Shown here one piece after another: positions 34,221-47,849 of a DNA stretch of 64,000 bases. Source of the stretch: Quillaja saponaria. Lineage: Eukaryota > Streptophyta > Magnoliopsida > Fabales > Quillajaceae. The stretch spans positions 6,634,001-6,698,000 of the forward strand of contig CM055607.1 of assembly GCA_029379385.1 (NCBI GenBank), given 5' to 3'. Every line of letters starts with the position of its first letter. Position 1 is the stretch's first letter. The notes beneath the pieces are model-generated. The model saw nothing but the letters and a program-made list of their open reading frames with translations. It searched no databases and had not been told where the DNA came from. Both the position numbers and the translations under genes were made by a program.

Positions 34221-34988
34221 TCAATCTCCATCACCACCACCAATTAATGAATCACACAATGGATAATTGAATATTGGAGAAGAAACAAAAGAAACAGCAG
34301 AAGAGTAACAAGTGGTAGTGATGGAATCTTCAGAACAAGAAGTAGTACTACCTGCTAAACTAACAAGTAAATCAACAAAAGCACCCACAATAAACCCATG
34401 ATTTTTCTTCCCATTCACCTTCAAATACCAACTCAACAACTCCTCTAAACATTCCCAATCTTTCACTCCACAACACTCCACCATCTCCTCCATTGACCTC
34501 CTGAAATCCCCATATGGATCCTCTGACTCCATAGCCAGTACCACACTTTCACTAAAAAACCCATTACTATTTTCCCCCTTCTTCTCATTCTTCTCCAAGA
34601 TCGAACTTGTCTCACCGCCAGGCTCGAAAAACAATCGCTCTGTTTCCGACCTCACCACTCCACGCACCACCGTCTCCAATGACTGATGATCTTTGATAAT
34701 ATCAAAGTAGTAATCTTCTGATTCGGTCGAAATGCTTGCAGACTCGGATGAATTTGTGAACCAAGACTCTGGTGTTTGGGCAATATTGGTGCTGCTGTTG
34801 TCAATTGGGTCGAAGAAAATGGAGTTGACAGTCTTAAAAACTTCATCCCCTGCTCGAAAAGACTCGGTTTTTGGGTGTTTACATGAGGAAAAAAATAGCC
34901 ATGGATTTGTACTTTTTGTTGGTTCTTTGATGGGTTTGAATAGAGATGGCAGCTTCAATGTTTTCTTCTCCATTGGATCATCAAACAC
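34221..34988 (-). CDS. OFP: OVATE family protein (transcriptional repressor)
   Basis: Intronless, 255 residues from the first ATG. The ATG at 34973 (MEKKTLKLPSLFK) is the likelier start by comparison with the MGKKMKLPSLF-type start of related OFPs, giving 250 residues. The N-terminal part is low-complexity, Ser-rich and variable. The OVATE domain is clear at about residues 147-215: ESVVLAMESEDPYGDFRRSM, EEMVECCGVKDWECLEELLS, WYLKVNGKKNHGFIVGAFVD. It is followed by a short Ser/Thr-rich tail ending GGGDGD. OFPs are plant-specific nuclear and cytoskeleton-associated regulators that bind TALE homeodomain and TRM proteins and affect organ shape. Length and domain position fit the OFP13/15/16-type subgroup, but the exact orthologue is uncertain. 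A TTTAAATAA TATA-like box lies near 35121-35129 on the minus strand. Confidence 0.9.
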   Translation of the reverse strand: MFDDPMEKKTLKLPSLFKPIKEPTKSTNPWLFFSSCKHPKTESFRAGDEVFKTVNSIFFDPIDNSSTNIAQTPESWFTNSSESASISTESEDYYFDIIKDHQSLETVVRGVVRSETERLFFEPGGETSSILEKNEKKGENSNGFFSESVVLAMESEDPYGDFRRSMEEMVECCGVKDWECLEELLSWYLKVNGKKNHGFIVGAFVDLLVSLAGSTTSCSEDSITTTCYSSAVSFVSSPIFNYPLCDSLIGGGDGD

Positions 34989-34999
34989 CTATATCTGAA

Positions 35000-37900
35000 G
35001 AGAGTGAGACAGTAAGCACTCAAGGTGTTTGATTTAAGTTCTCCTAGGGGATTGTGAGTGTCTGTTTGCTTGTTTGGTTGGTTTTGTAATAACTTCGAGC
35101 AGAGGGAGTTGCAGAGCTGTTATTTAAAGACACAGGCTCTGAGACTGAGGAATTCAATTAGTAAATGGAAGATGGCACAGAAGTGGGTATTTAATTCTAC
35201 AATTCAATGCCTCTTTGTAAAAACTGTATAAACAGTATTTTGTAGCAGACCTTGAATTTTTGTTTAATATTTTAAACAATCTTTTATATATAATTACATT
35301 ATATTAATAAGAAAATTACATAAATTAAGTTATTATGTTGTTAGACGTGATACTTGAATACCACACTACATAACACGAAACAATTTTTTAAAATAAATAA
35401 AATTGTAAATTATGATTTAATTTATTCTAAAATAGTACAAAGTTGGGGAGAAGAGGCAAAATTCTTGTGATGATTTTGAGTGGGAACAGTTGAATGAGGC
35501 ACACTTGTCCTTGCCAAAATATTTATGAGAAAATGGAAGATCTGAGAGTTGAGACCACAAACAGAGTGTTTGCATTTATTATGTACTTTCTTCTATTTTT
35601 GAATCCATACATATTACCATCCTCCCAAAAAAATACATTTCAATTGATCAGCCTTCTTTTACTTGATTGATGAAAAAAAAATCTTTTTCCTTTTTAACTT
35701 TTTAGCATTGTACTTCTAAAAACTTTCTAATCAATTCAAATACATTGATTTTGTTGTACAACAAAGAGGAAAAGAAATTGAATGAAGTCCATTTTATAAG
35801 GGCTGAAAAATAAAATAAAGAACCTTACAAATTAATCCTCAAGATTGAAGGAATTGATCCACAATATCAAACTTAATTATCATATGTTTTATAAATTACC
35901 GATTGTTATATGAGTTGAAAATTCCATTGACAAAGAAAAAAAAAAAACAGAGGGTGGGATCTTCCCTTGTCTAACTTTTGTTAGTCAAGATAAGACATCC
36001 ATCGCTGGTTGCTGCAACTGCTAATTTGAATATGTGGTAGTGGTGATGAACCAATCAAGCTAACTTTCTGTGCTTGGGGGTTGGGGCCTCTGTAGGGTTC
36101 CCTATGATAAGCACATCATATAATTACAGAGAGATGATGCTCTGTTCTGTTGTTGGTACAATTGTTTGTACATTTGTTCCATGCGAATGGTTCCCTAGAT
36201 GTATGTAGTTTGTTATTGTTGTTGTAGTATAAACAATAAACATTCCCTCAATTCCACCCTAAAGATTATGTTAATTCATAATTAGTAATGGCCAGTCCCC
36301 TCACTAAGAAATTATTAGATATACATGAATTTGTAACACATACCAGCTCCTAGTAAAATATATTGGGATTTGCAATTCATCGAATCGGACTTAGATTTTG
36401 GTTATAACTCATTCCCCTCAACCAAGTTGGGTTCCTTGATATTTAATTTAATTTTTAAAATTAGATGCTTCAGTGATAAAACTTCAAACCGATTAAAATT
36501 CAGTATCAAGTTGATTGAATTTGACATTTTATTGAACATTATCTAAAAATAACTCAATTATTAATTTTGATAAATAATAAATGTAAATAAGGTGGGCCGA
36601 GTACATGGTGACTAAAAAAATTACGCAATCAACTTACTAAACCTGTTTAAAAGAGTAAATATCACCCAGATTTTAATTGGATTCGGTCGGATTGGTATTC
36701 AAGAATTTCTAATTGAATAATTCTAACTAAATGCATGTGCTTGGAGGAACAACTTGTTACTATTATTGAAACCATGAATTATTATTATTAATTAGAAGTC
36801 TATATGCTCATACTCACTACTCAAATATTTTATTTGCTTGATATATTTGCAGTGTCATCCTAATTAATCATTGATTTCTCAAGAAAAAAAAAATATATAT
36901 ATATATATGGTGGGAAGTGAACTGGTGTGTCTCCTCCCACAATATTTTAAGATAGGCTTAAGCCATAATCCATGGATGCACATGCTTTTTTGACCCTCTG
37001 TGTATAATTGTTCCTCGTGTTCAACCTTGGTGTACTAAGATTCAGAAAATTATTCGTCCAATTCAGTTTCGATCAACTGAAATATTAATTTGGAGACTAA
37101 TGAAACTCTAGATGAAGTTCACCCAATCTAGAGCTAAGGGCATCCTAGCCAATATCGTCAGTTTTCATGGTATTGTCATTTTCATGACATCACAGTTTTC
37201 TTCTTATTCAATTGCTACATCTTCATTTTGTTGTGGTTTTTAAAAAGTGAAATCATAGCTTGAATCACACAAATCAAATATGATGAGCGGTTACTGTTTT
37301 ATATTATGAAAAGAATAAAATATAAATTATAAAAATAAATTGATTTTCTAAAAAAAATAAAATTTTAGGATTACGAGAAATAATTATAAATTAAATTATT
37401 CGATGTTAACTCAGCGTCAAAAAATAAAATAAAAAGATACATATTTATAATTTTATATAAAGATAATATGTATAAAAAATTATTTAAAAAAACAAAATAC
37501 AACTAAGAAAATACCAAAAAATAATTTGATTTTAATGAAATTGAGAAAATATTTAAGTAAAAACTTATTACTAAAGGTGGAAAAAAAAAAAAAAGAGCAT
37601 TGAAAATAATGGGAGAGAAGCCGTGCCAATGGATTTTAATTTAATAGTGGAATAGTCTTGAGTGTTGATTGAAGTCTGAAGGTATAGAAATCCGTTAAGA
37701 TATAACATTTTTTAAATAATATCATACCATCACGTAAGATTATGATTAAAAAAAATAAAAAAAAAAACGAAAGTAGTTATTTACGTAAATGAATGAGGTT
37801 GCTTTGGAAATTATGTAATTTAATCATACCATATTGGGATGCTATTGTTATTAGTGACAACCAAACATGTAAGAACACATGACAACTGTCTCCTGATTTA

Positions 37901-38674
37901 TTACTCAAATGTCTCTAAAATAATACACATTCATTTTTGTCTTGACCAAATTTCATGAGCAATAAAAAGTATAATTGTAAACATATATAACAAAAGATCA
38001 TTTCATTTTCTAGCATCTCCCAACTAAAAATTGCACCTACACTCTTCCTATTTCTTTCAATTTTATATTTTTAAACGTTCATATGGAAAAGAAAAAAAAA
38101 AGTTTCTCTTCTCATCTCTTTCTAATCCTCTCCATATCATTTTTCTTCATTTTCCCCTCAAGCTTTCAGAGATTTTTAAAAATCACAAATATATATGTAT
38201 ATAAGTTACAATGGCTCTTGAAACTGATATCCATAAGTCTTCTTCAGTATGCTTCCAACTGGCCAGTAGAATTAGTTTCAACAATGAAATATGTTCATAT
38301 TCCAAGTTACCATAACACTTGTACTTTACAGGCAGAGTCACTAGTTATAAATATAATTTACAAACATTTTTTGAGAAAGTGAGTAGACTGGGAATTAGAA
38401 AGACAAAAAAGGACCAGGTGTTTTTTTAACTAAAATTACATTACTTCACAATAATACATTTGAAGACTAATATCTTACCAATTTTCAATTTCCCTAACCG
38501 AATGTGTTACAAACCTCATCTATTCACCTGGAGGATGAAATAGGGTGAAGCCTCCCTGTCCGGTGAATACCTTTCCAGTAACTATCCTGAATTCTGCGGC
38601 CTTAATTGGGGATGCAGCTGCGACCAATGCAGGTTCATTTCTTTCCATGACATGTCATGCCAAACACAAATAAT
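35000..38674. other. Long AT-rich intergenic region
   Basis: OFP promoter side on the left, PPR4 3' flank on the right. I see only A/T tracts, (AT)n at 36893-36909 and scattered low-complexity sequence. A 99-codon open frame at 38083-38382 has no recognisable domain. No gene or clear repeat is supported. Confidence 0.4.
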
Positions 38675-41600
38675 TCAAAACCATGACTTGGGATCCATTG
38701 GATCATCATCGCCTTCATCACCAACGTGCTCATCATTATTGATTTCACCATCAAAATATATGTTATCACAACCATCAAAATCAGCATCCTCATCAGTTTC
38801 TACCTCGGAATTCACATCAACATTATTATGAGATGTCCAATCAGGTGGAAAGGTTTTTTGCAAGGCTTCAGTTAGCTCCCCACCCGTCCTCTCGATCCGG
38901 CGTAAACATTTGGACCAGTAAACTGCAGTTCCCATATCTACACTTATTCCAGATCCTATCATTTCCCTACAGATGGATAGAAGTCCGGAGTAAATGTATG
39001 CTTCGGCCACAGTAGCCCTCGATAGCAAAGATGTCATCAGACAATGGTATACAGCTTTGTCGGGCTTCAATCCAGCCAATTTCATCTCTTCAAAGCATCT
39101 CAAAGCCTTCTCTGGAACAGAAGCTCGCGCCCAACCATGTATTAATGTGGTGTAGGTTTTAACATTTGGCTTCACTCCAAAAGCTTCCATTTCTGTAATA
39201 GTCTGTCTTGCTTTCTGAAAGACATAACTTATTCTGATTAAAAGGTAAAATAGATAAATAATTTGGCTTGCATTTAATAATAGAATATTTCATTCCTAAG
39301 TCTCTACTGTTTGAACTTTGAAACTTGATTTTTCCAGGTTAGATATGCCAGGACCAAGATCTTTTAGGGGAAACACTTACATGTCACAGCATAATAAAAA
39401 CTCTTAAGAAAACAGGAACAATATCTTTTAGGGGAAACAGAATTTTCCTCCTATTATTACTGTGAAGATGATATGTATAGAATAATATAATTTGATAGAT
39501 TACTTTATTATAATAAGCAACTTGAACTTTATTAAAACCAGTGGAAACAGACGATATGAATGCAGTCACATCTTTGGAGAAATCGCAATGGGTATAAGCA
39601 GTAGTAACTATTATTTTTCCATATGCTATAGAAACTGTAGTAGAATTGAATGTTTTCTTTATGAATAAATATCCTAAATGTTATCTGGCAACAGAGAAAA
39701 CAGTCACTATTGAAAAGCATACCCGCATATCTCCTGCTTTGCAACAAGCGTTTATGAAAGACGTGTAAGTATGGATATCTGGTTGTACCCCTTCTTTTTT
39801 CATCTGTTGCATCAAATCAGCAGCCTCCCAAACATCACCTCTTCGAGCCCATCTGAGAACGTAAACTAGATTAACAAATAGGAACCAGAAACAGGATGTA
39901 TACCATTAGAGGGGAAAGGTTGGCAAGTCTAAAAAAGAAAAGGAAAATGTACATACAAAATTATTTAATTCCAAACAAACAAAAAAACTTGGAAGCTTAA
40001 ATTTCAATCATGTTTACACATATTCTGCAAGATAGATAAAAGTGGTCATTCCAGAGGCTATTGTAACACTATCAAGAATTTAAATTATTCATACCCATCA
40101 ATCAATATGTTATAAACAAAGGTGTTTCTTCGCATATCCCTAGCACTCATTTCTTTTGTGACTGCTAAGGCACTCTGCATTCTCCCTGACTTGCAACATG
40201 CCTTCAATAGTGCCTCGTATGTGTAGACATCAACCTCCAGGCCCTCCTCCTTCAGTTTAGTAAAGTACTGAAATGCCTTTCCGGTATCACCTACTGATGC
40301 ATAACCATGCATGATCGTCGTGTATGTATGTTCATTGGGGCTAATGCCAGCCACAGTCATCTCATCTAAAATTTCTATAGCCTTTTCCATCTGCAAGTAA
40401 ATTGTACTTTTGAAATTAATTAATGCTCCTGAATCAGCATGTAATCTTAAGTTGCTAGGGAAGGAAGGGGAGAGAGGGAAGCATCAGCATACTCTAATAC
40501 ACAAACCAGACATGGCCTGTATCTCTAATTATAGAAAATCTCTAGCAGCCACTTGGTAAAAACATATATGAAAGGAATAGAAAAGATTCACGAGATTCTA
40601 TTAGCATTCAATTAAAGGATCTAAGTCAAATTGGCAAACATTAGAAGAATGCTCGTGACAAACCAAACTATGATGGGTCATGGCCCAATTGATAATTATA
40701 GAGTAATACTTATTTAAGCAATACTACCTGACGCTTCTCAACAAGGCCGAGTATAAGAGCATTGTAAGTGTGAACTGTTGGAATGCAACCACTCCTCCTC
40801 ATCATGTCAAAAGTATCCAAGGCTCTTTTGATTTCCCCAGCTCTTGCAAAACCATGTATAATGGGCATAAATGTACGTGACGTAGGTCTATACCTCTTCC
40901 TCTGCATTTCCTTCACAGTACAAATGGCACGATCCAAATTACCCATTCCACAAAATGCTCTTATGATATTATTATAAAGCACCACATCAGGCTTCAAACC
41001 ATCATTAACCACATCTTCAAAAATTGCGAATGCATTGGCCCAATCTTTCAATTTCAAAAATCCATTGATCAACATAGAGTAGGTCTTCATATTATGCTTT
41101 ATGCCAGCTGATTTCATCACTTTGCTAACCTCCAAGGCTTTAGAAACTTTTCCAATCTGAAAATAGAAACATGATTGCTCAGATTATTTAATCATTAATT
41201 AAAATATGGCCAGTTATTCCAAGGTAATAGCCAAAGTGGGCAGCATAAGAATATCACTATTAGAAGATGTAAATAGCAGCATGAATCATGTCATAAGTAT
41301 TGCAAAAGAGGGAAGATACATAGTCAAACTAATGCAAAACAAGAGATAAATGATTACCTTAGTGTAATGATTAATCAGACAGCCATATGTGACAATTGTG
41401 GGTGTGAAACCTACATTCCTTCAGAAAAACAGAGAAACATTACTGTGCCAGTCAAAGTCAAGCTTAAGACTGCATAAAGTATTGTTAAATATTACATTGT
41501 TAAAGTCTAAGAAGGTTACAATACAATGATCTGCTGGGTAAAAGTGACAAGAGCGGGAACAGTCAAGTTGGAGTTCAAATCCTCAGAAGATGTTACATAC

Positions 41601-44600
41601 TTAATGAGGCAAGAAGTATCTCATACATTCTTTCTACTTAAATCTTAATTAACTACTTGATAACACCAAGGTTTAAAAATTCGTATCGAAACGGTTGAAA
41701 CATGCAAAATGTTTCCTTTTCCATAGTACTCAAAACGAAACTCACTTTCAGAAACACAACCACAATTTAAATCAAGGTCATTTCCATAGTTTTCACAGAA
41801 TATAGGTCGACACAAACAGGCATTTTTCAGAATTTGAAAATCTAAAGTCTAGCTCTAGCTCTCTTTATATTTTTAGGATTTCAATTGTTATTTTTTTTAA
41901 TCTTATATAATTTAGTTTAACTTAGTAATTGATAATATTAAAATATCATGCCATATATATATGTTAGTTTAAATTAAAATTTCATTAAATATGGGTTGAA
42001 CAATACAATCAATTTTCTCTTACACAATTTTAATATTCTTAATATGCACCTGCTATCCACTCCACAATTGTAATTGATATTTTTATCCAATTGATATGTC
42101 TATGTTAAGAATTTTACTTTGATAAGTACTTAATAATATTCTATGTACTAAATTAATCATATCGGATATTTACAATTATTATGAAATGTGTTTTATCATA
42201 TATTTTCACAAAAATTAGTGTTTCTATGCATTTTCCATGTTATTTCTCAAATCATTTCTATTTTTGAACTAATCGAAATGGTACTTCAAAACAAATTTTA
42301 GTTCCTTGGATAGCACATGCATAGCAACAATTTATGATCCCTCGAGTAATTAGATATTCCAATGCCATAAACTCTATAACTTATACCGCTTTCCTCTAGT
42401 TGGACTCTACAACTACTTCAATAATATAAAAATTCTTGTTTGTTACAATGCAGAACAACCTAGGAGTTGACCATAATGTGTTCGGCAAGACATTGAAGAT
42501 ATATTGGTGTCTGGTAATTACAGAGCTTAATATCCTTAACTTCTAAGATCTAAATTTGTGATTGATTATAGTAAATCTTAGTAATGGAAAAAAAATATAT
42601 ATATATACATTGCTTAGTGTATTTGTGCATGCACAAGCATCTGTATGAGAAAGAGAGACAACAAGAGCCACTCAAATTTTTCTTCATGAGACTAGGTTAA
42701 ATGAGGCATTGACTGCAAGGAAGTCTATTTGGTATTTGAAGCACCATACCTTTATGGTTTTTTAACGAGTGTCTTTAGTGAGATGAAATTAATGAATCGC
42801 TACTTTAGAAATATTTCAAATTTCAATGACTGTATTTATAGCACCTTAACAAGTGCCCTTAAGGCTTCACCATTAGAAGATCAACCAACTTTATGATTTG
42901 GTCATGTCCAAAAAAAAATTATCCACTGCATCAGAAGAACGGAAGAGACTACTCCAGCAATGAAGTAAAAAGAAATACTGACCAATATGGTCGGAAACAG
43001 CTGCAAGAACTTGTTGTCAAATATCTAACCAACAATCTATTGTTAGATAAGGCCTAGATGACCAAAGTTCAGTCCAGCCCAGTTTGTTTCAAAAACACTT
43101 TACATGACAAACCAAAAGTTATGGTACTAAAGGTCTCTTTTTTATTTTATTTTAAATTTTTTTTTTTTTTGGGTGTGGGTGTGTGTGCATGCGTGGGTGG
43201 GAGGAGTGGTTAGAAAAGCAGGATTTACAGCCGGATGGGGGGGGGGGGGGGGTTGTTAGGAAAACAGGATTTATTGCAAGTTCAAGTCAATTGCTATCGT
43301 ATTTTAGTTATGAATTAGAGACTTTTATTTGTCAGACAACCCATATATCCATATCTTCACATGTCTGCAGGCCATGTGCATGAGTTGAATTGAGTGCAAA
43401 GTATGTCCAATGACGCAAAAATGCAGAAGGTCACCCTTTTAGAAAATAGACTAGGGTGAGGACAGTACTTAAAATGGCATTTCTCATGTTTGAAAATTTT
43501 AATGTATATGCACCTCAAATTAGGGAAACTTCAAAAAGATATTACCTGAAGTCTTTCAAACACGATCAGGCATTTATCTTCATCACCAACCATCGTATAT
43601 CCATCCATCATGGTGTGATATATGTCAATTGGAGCATCTATACCTTGTTCTTCCATCTCTCTCACAAAGGCTTCAGCTTGATCCATATTGCAAGTTTGAC
43701 TACATATAGCAAAATATCAAATTATAAATCATGGGAAGAAAATTATAATAGGAAGATCTTTCATCCACACATGTAAAAGCTTACAAATGTAAAACCCAAA
43801 AACAAAATAATATGCAAACAGATTTCAATGTTAGATATAAAAACTTTTGTCATCCTACAAAATTGTACTACCCAAAATTCATAATCATACACAAAAACTA
43901 AGAAAATATGAGATGAACCTGAAAAATGGAAACTGAACACCCACCAATATGCATATATTATGCTCCCATATATGATAGCATTCAAGGGTGTACATCTCTC
44001 TTTGGCCTCCTTAAACCAGTGGTCTGCAGCTCTTCCAAAAGAACACCAGATAGTGTTATCATCGGAATACAATACTGCTGTTTCAACCATTTACTAACAG
44101 AACATAAAGTCAAAGTCCTTAAAAAAGTGTTATCAAAAGCTTATAAAAAGTTGCTCATATATGCAGGGAAGAAAAAAATAAGGCACATCAAATTATAATA
44201 AATAGTTCAAGCAATCATTCAAGCATGAGAAATGGAATTTGTATTACAAGCTTACTCTGCACCATCCAAGTGGTGGGTGAAACTCAAGTGAACCCCACCA
44301 GCAAGATGCAACTACAGTAGTTTGCACCATACTAGTAGAAAATGATAGGAAAAGCAAGCCAAATTAGCAAGTTGATGACATATTGTGGTAAGTTTTAAAA
44401 ATTTCATCTCATATTTTGGTTTAGCTTGAGCTATCTTAATTAATTGGAAGTCTTTTCCTTTACCATGTCAAAGTTTGTAATCCAGAGAGCTTTATTCCAA
44501 AACCTTTACCATGTAGACAAATAGAATGCTTTGTTCAACAGAACCGTGCATGTTTATAAGAGTTTATACTGATAGTAGTGATGGGAACGCTAGAATACTG

Positions 44601-47600
44601 TCTTAGACAGCTTGTAGCACATGGAAAACATCTTTGAAGTATATCTTTGGGGAAGATAATTTTTATAGCCACAGTTTTCTGATTGTGAATTTCCTAGTCA
44701 TGTGCAAATTTTAAAGCGTAATCCACTTATGAATTATCCTTAAATTGGAGGGTAGCTTACAATTCAAGGATTTGTTTTTGTGGCAACAATCTTGCTTTAT
44801 AGAGAATTGGAATTTCAGGGTAAAGTTAAGATGTGTAATTGGACTTCTGGAAGACTCACTTTTCTTGATTATGCATTCATGCAACATGCTTCATTTATGA
44901 GAAATTTCATATCGTATTCTGTTTTTTCTTTTATGTTACATAGGTGACGTTGTTGTATACCTCCTATACACCTGGGTAGTGGCCCTGCATTTGTGTTAAT
45001 AAATGAATTTACTTATCTAGTTAATTACATTACCAAACAAACTGAGTACCTCCTATAAAAAGTAGAAACTCGGAGGCATATAAGAACAACAAATAAAACA
45101 AAATAAAAGTGCATCTGTACTTACTCAGCATTTCCCAATTTAGCAAATCCCCCTACAATTATACTATAAGTCACTAAAGTCATGTCAATCCCCTCTTCCT
45201 TCATCTTCCTAACACAAAGTAAAGCTTCTTCCATGTCTCTACCAACCGCATAAGCATGAATAAGACTGCATAAATTTAACATTTGTTAATGACAAAAAAA
45301 TAGTGACAATAAAAATTAAATTTCATTAAAGAAGGAAGGATACAAGGATAATCATAATAATAATAATAATCATCATCATCATAATAATAAGAAGAAAAAT
45401 ATTCTATCAGATGTTGTTACTTTGTGTATACATGTGAGCTAGGCTCTATTCCCCTTGCTCGCATGCTCTCAAATGTTTGACGTGCCCGATGCATGTCCCC
45501 TCGTCTTGCATAATAGTTAACCATCAAGCCGTACTCTCTTCTAGAAGGCTGAACAACATTAAGAAAAAACAAAAAGCAAATGAAACTAATAAAGAAGAAC
45601 TAATAACACTTAGATTACCAAAAGAAAAGTTTCATGATTGCAATCCTCCAAATTAATATATTAGGCGCTTGTCTCTGTGCTTGCACAATGATAACACAAT
45701 TTTAACATCATTCAGTATGCAGAAGATAAAACCAGCTCCCAAGTAACTTATTGTTGCATCATTAAGTACTCATGCACAAAGACTCATTTGAAAGCACAAC
45801 CACCTGTGTGATCATATAACTGCTGGAAACTAATATAAATACTGGTTCATCTTCCTAGTTCTAAAGATTGACTTCTGAATTTTTCAAAAAATATCACTGC
45901 TAAAAAGATGTCAAACAAAATGAAAAAAAATCAAATAAAATATCATTACTTATAGTTATACCTTAGCACCAACTTTTAAAAATAAAGGCATCCAAATGGG
46001 ACAAACATGATCTACAGTATTCACATCAGTTGTCGATTGTTGACAATACCTTAAAACTCTTGGGACTGGGGAATCTTGAGCCTGGTTTTACAACATATAC
46101 AGAAAGTCTTCGAATTCAGAAAAACTAATACTAGACAGCAACCTTGTGAAACAAAGATAGAAAAGTTTCTTTGGAGATGTTTTATTTCTGCAATGCTGAG
46201 GAATATTTGGTAGTACCAGAATCCACCAACAGTTAACCTAAACTTCGTTAGCATGAATACCAAATCAAAATTTCAACTAGATTTTTTTTTACAGAAAAAG
46301 AAGTATCACTAAAATAGAGAGAGTACATAGAAAAGGATATTAAAGAAAAGAAAACCAAGAGATCAAAACATCTTATGCATCAAACAAGCTGCAAGAATGT
46401 AGATCATATAATTATATGTCTATGTTGCACACTGAGTCCTAATTTAATCCTTCCACAAGATCAAAACACAAACACATAGGAATCATAAAGAAATTGTGAA
46501 AGTATTTAAAGTTTAAACATACGATTGCGTTAAGCAACCACCATTCATACTGAGAATCTTTTAAGGTTATACAATAAAACCATCATTCAGGAGCAGAATA
46601 CCAGTGATCCACGGAGCCTAAATAAGCAGACTATAAAATATGCATATCCAACATTTAAGTAGAATACGCACGAGTTGCATCAACTTGCCCACCAAAGAAT
46701 AATTCATGTATAACCAAATAAAGTAAGACATTTTTACTAGATTTTATCAACTAAGTTAGTAAACAACTAAACATTTGTCATACCCTTAATGCAAGTTTGG
46801 TAAATGCCTTGCTTTTCTGTGCGGGTTACAGCATCAAAATGTCTATACATACTTTTATGAAGCACAACATTTATCAAACGCATGAAGAGAAAAGCACTTG
46901 GATTAAAAGTATTCAGAACCTCAACCTTCTTAATCATGTCAAAAGACCGAACAACAGCCTGCCAATTCTCTGGCTCAGTGTCAAGAATCTTCCTGAACTC
47001 ATTCCTTGAGCTCTCCCTTTCTTGGTGCCACTTGGACTGGTACTCCACTCGATCATCTCCGTCTACCCACCGTGCCCTCTCCTCCGATTTCTCCTTCAAT
47101 CTCTTTCCATCGTCCAATTTCACAGTCAAAACTCTACCATGGAACTCCACGCCATCGAACTCCACTGCTTTCATGGCTGACTTATCTGCAGTGCCATTGG
47201 GACCTCCATAAATTACAAACCCAAAACCAGCATTTCTCTCTGTATTATTATGGCCCTTAATCAAAATCACTTTATTTATAGGCCCAAATTGCCGAAAAAA
47301 CTCAGCCACCTCGTTTTTCTTAATCCAATTGGGCAAATTCCCCACAAAGATTTTTCCCTCTTGCCGGAATTGAGTTCTCGGATTATCCAAGCCCGAATCA
47401 TCCGATTCCTCAATTCCATTATCCTCCATTGTTTCGCTCTCTTGAACAGTTTCTGGCAGTGGTGGTGGAGGAGGAGGCGGGGGAGAAATTTTGCTGGAGA
47501 GCCGGAGCTTGTTAGCGAGAGAATGAGAGTTTGGAGGAGTGGACACATGAGTGGAATTTAAGGGGTTCTTCAGTGGGTTAGAGGGTCTTTTGGGGGTTGG

Positions 47601-47849
47601 TAGTGAAGGCGGAATGGAGGTTTTGAGGGTTTTGTTCGGGCGACGCATGTTACCGGAGTGGGGGGAGGCATTTCTTCGATTACCTGATTCAGGTGGTGGT
47701 TTGAGGGACAATGAAACAGAAGCAGTAGTGGTAGTGGTTGTGGTGGCGGCGGAAACAGTGGGGAACTGTTTTCCGGCGAGCATAGTGGAGGAGAATGGGG
47801 CGCTTTTAGTTATTGGGTACTGTGGAGTCGAGAGTGGAAGAGCTTCCAT
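38675..47849 (-). CDS. PPR4: PPR4: RRM plus pentatricopeptide repeat protein, chloroplast rps12 trans-splicing factor
   Basis: Exons: 47849-46926, 45548-45421, 45265-45125, 44031-43945, 43699-43546, 41418-41358, 41156-40728, 40390-40095, 39852-39723 and 39214-38675. Exon 1 encodes a Ser/Thr/Pro-rich plastid transit region, a proline run, an acidic patch and one RRM at about residues 165-246 (RNP2 IFVGNL, RNP1 NAGFGFVIY). The remaining exons encode a chain of P-type PPR motifs (RGDMHRARQTFESMRARGIE, VTYSIIVGGFAKLGNA, MKTYSMLINGFLKLKDWANA, EHTYTTIMHGYASVGDTGKA and so on) and an acidic tail ending DPKSWF. Order and sequence match the RRM-PPR protein PPR4 (Arabidopsis At5g04810), which is needed for trans-splicing of plastid rps12. 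Exon sizes sum to 2890, one base over a multiple of three. The extra base is in exon 6, where GAATGT is followed by an unexpected A before GGTTTC, breaking ECGFTP. Without it the protein is about 962 residues. Intron 5 holds a hAT MITE and a G-rich tract. Confidence 0.9.
41667..42308. mobile_element. hAT-type MITE, copy A (PPR4 intron 5)
   Basis: The ends are CAAGGTTTAAAAATTCGTATCGAAACG and the complement of CAAAACAAATTTTAGTTCCTTG, giving terminal inverted repeats that begin CAAGG. It is flanked by GATAACAC (41659-41666) and GATAGCAC (42309-42316), a 7-of-8 match to an 8-bp target duplication, as expected for hAT. The internal sequence matches copy B at 56198-56955 in order (CCATAGTTTTCA, ATAGGTCGACACAAA, AGGATTTCAATT). 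It has no coding capacity. Confidence 0.8.
43160..43280 (+). repeat. T tract, G-rich run and G16 homopolymer with imperfect duplication
   Basis: A T run is followed by GGGTGTGGGTGTGTGTGCATGCGTGGGTGGG and then a run of 16 G at 43237-43252. TTAGAAAAGCAGGATTTAC before the G run and TTAGGAAAACAGGATTTAT after it are imperfect direct repeats. It lies in PPR4 intron 5, on the strand opposite to the gene. Confidence 0.75.
45354..45393. repeat. (ATA/ATC) trinucleotide microsatellite
   Basis: AATAATAATAATAATCATCATCATCATAATAATAAG, in PPR4 intron 2, about 30 bases downstream (minus strand) of the exon 2 donor. Confidence 0.8.

Noticed and set aside
34732..34998. 88-codon plus-strand frame
   Set aside because: Antisense shadow of the OFP N-terminal region.
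38083..38382. 99-codon plus-strand frame with a hydrophobic start
   Set aside because: Could mimic a small secreted protein, but it has no family resemblance to the peptide cluster and lies in AT-rich DNA where such frames arise by chance.
43761..44090. 109-codon minus-strand frame as a separate gene
   Set aside because: Its middle (AADHWFKEAKERC) is PPR4 exon 4; the rest is intron read-through.
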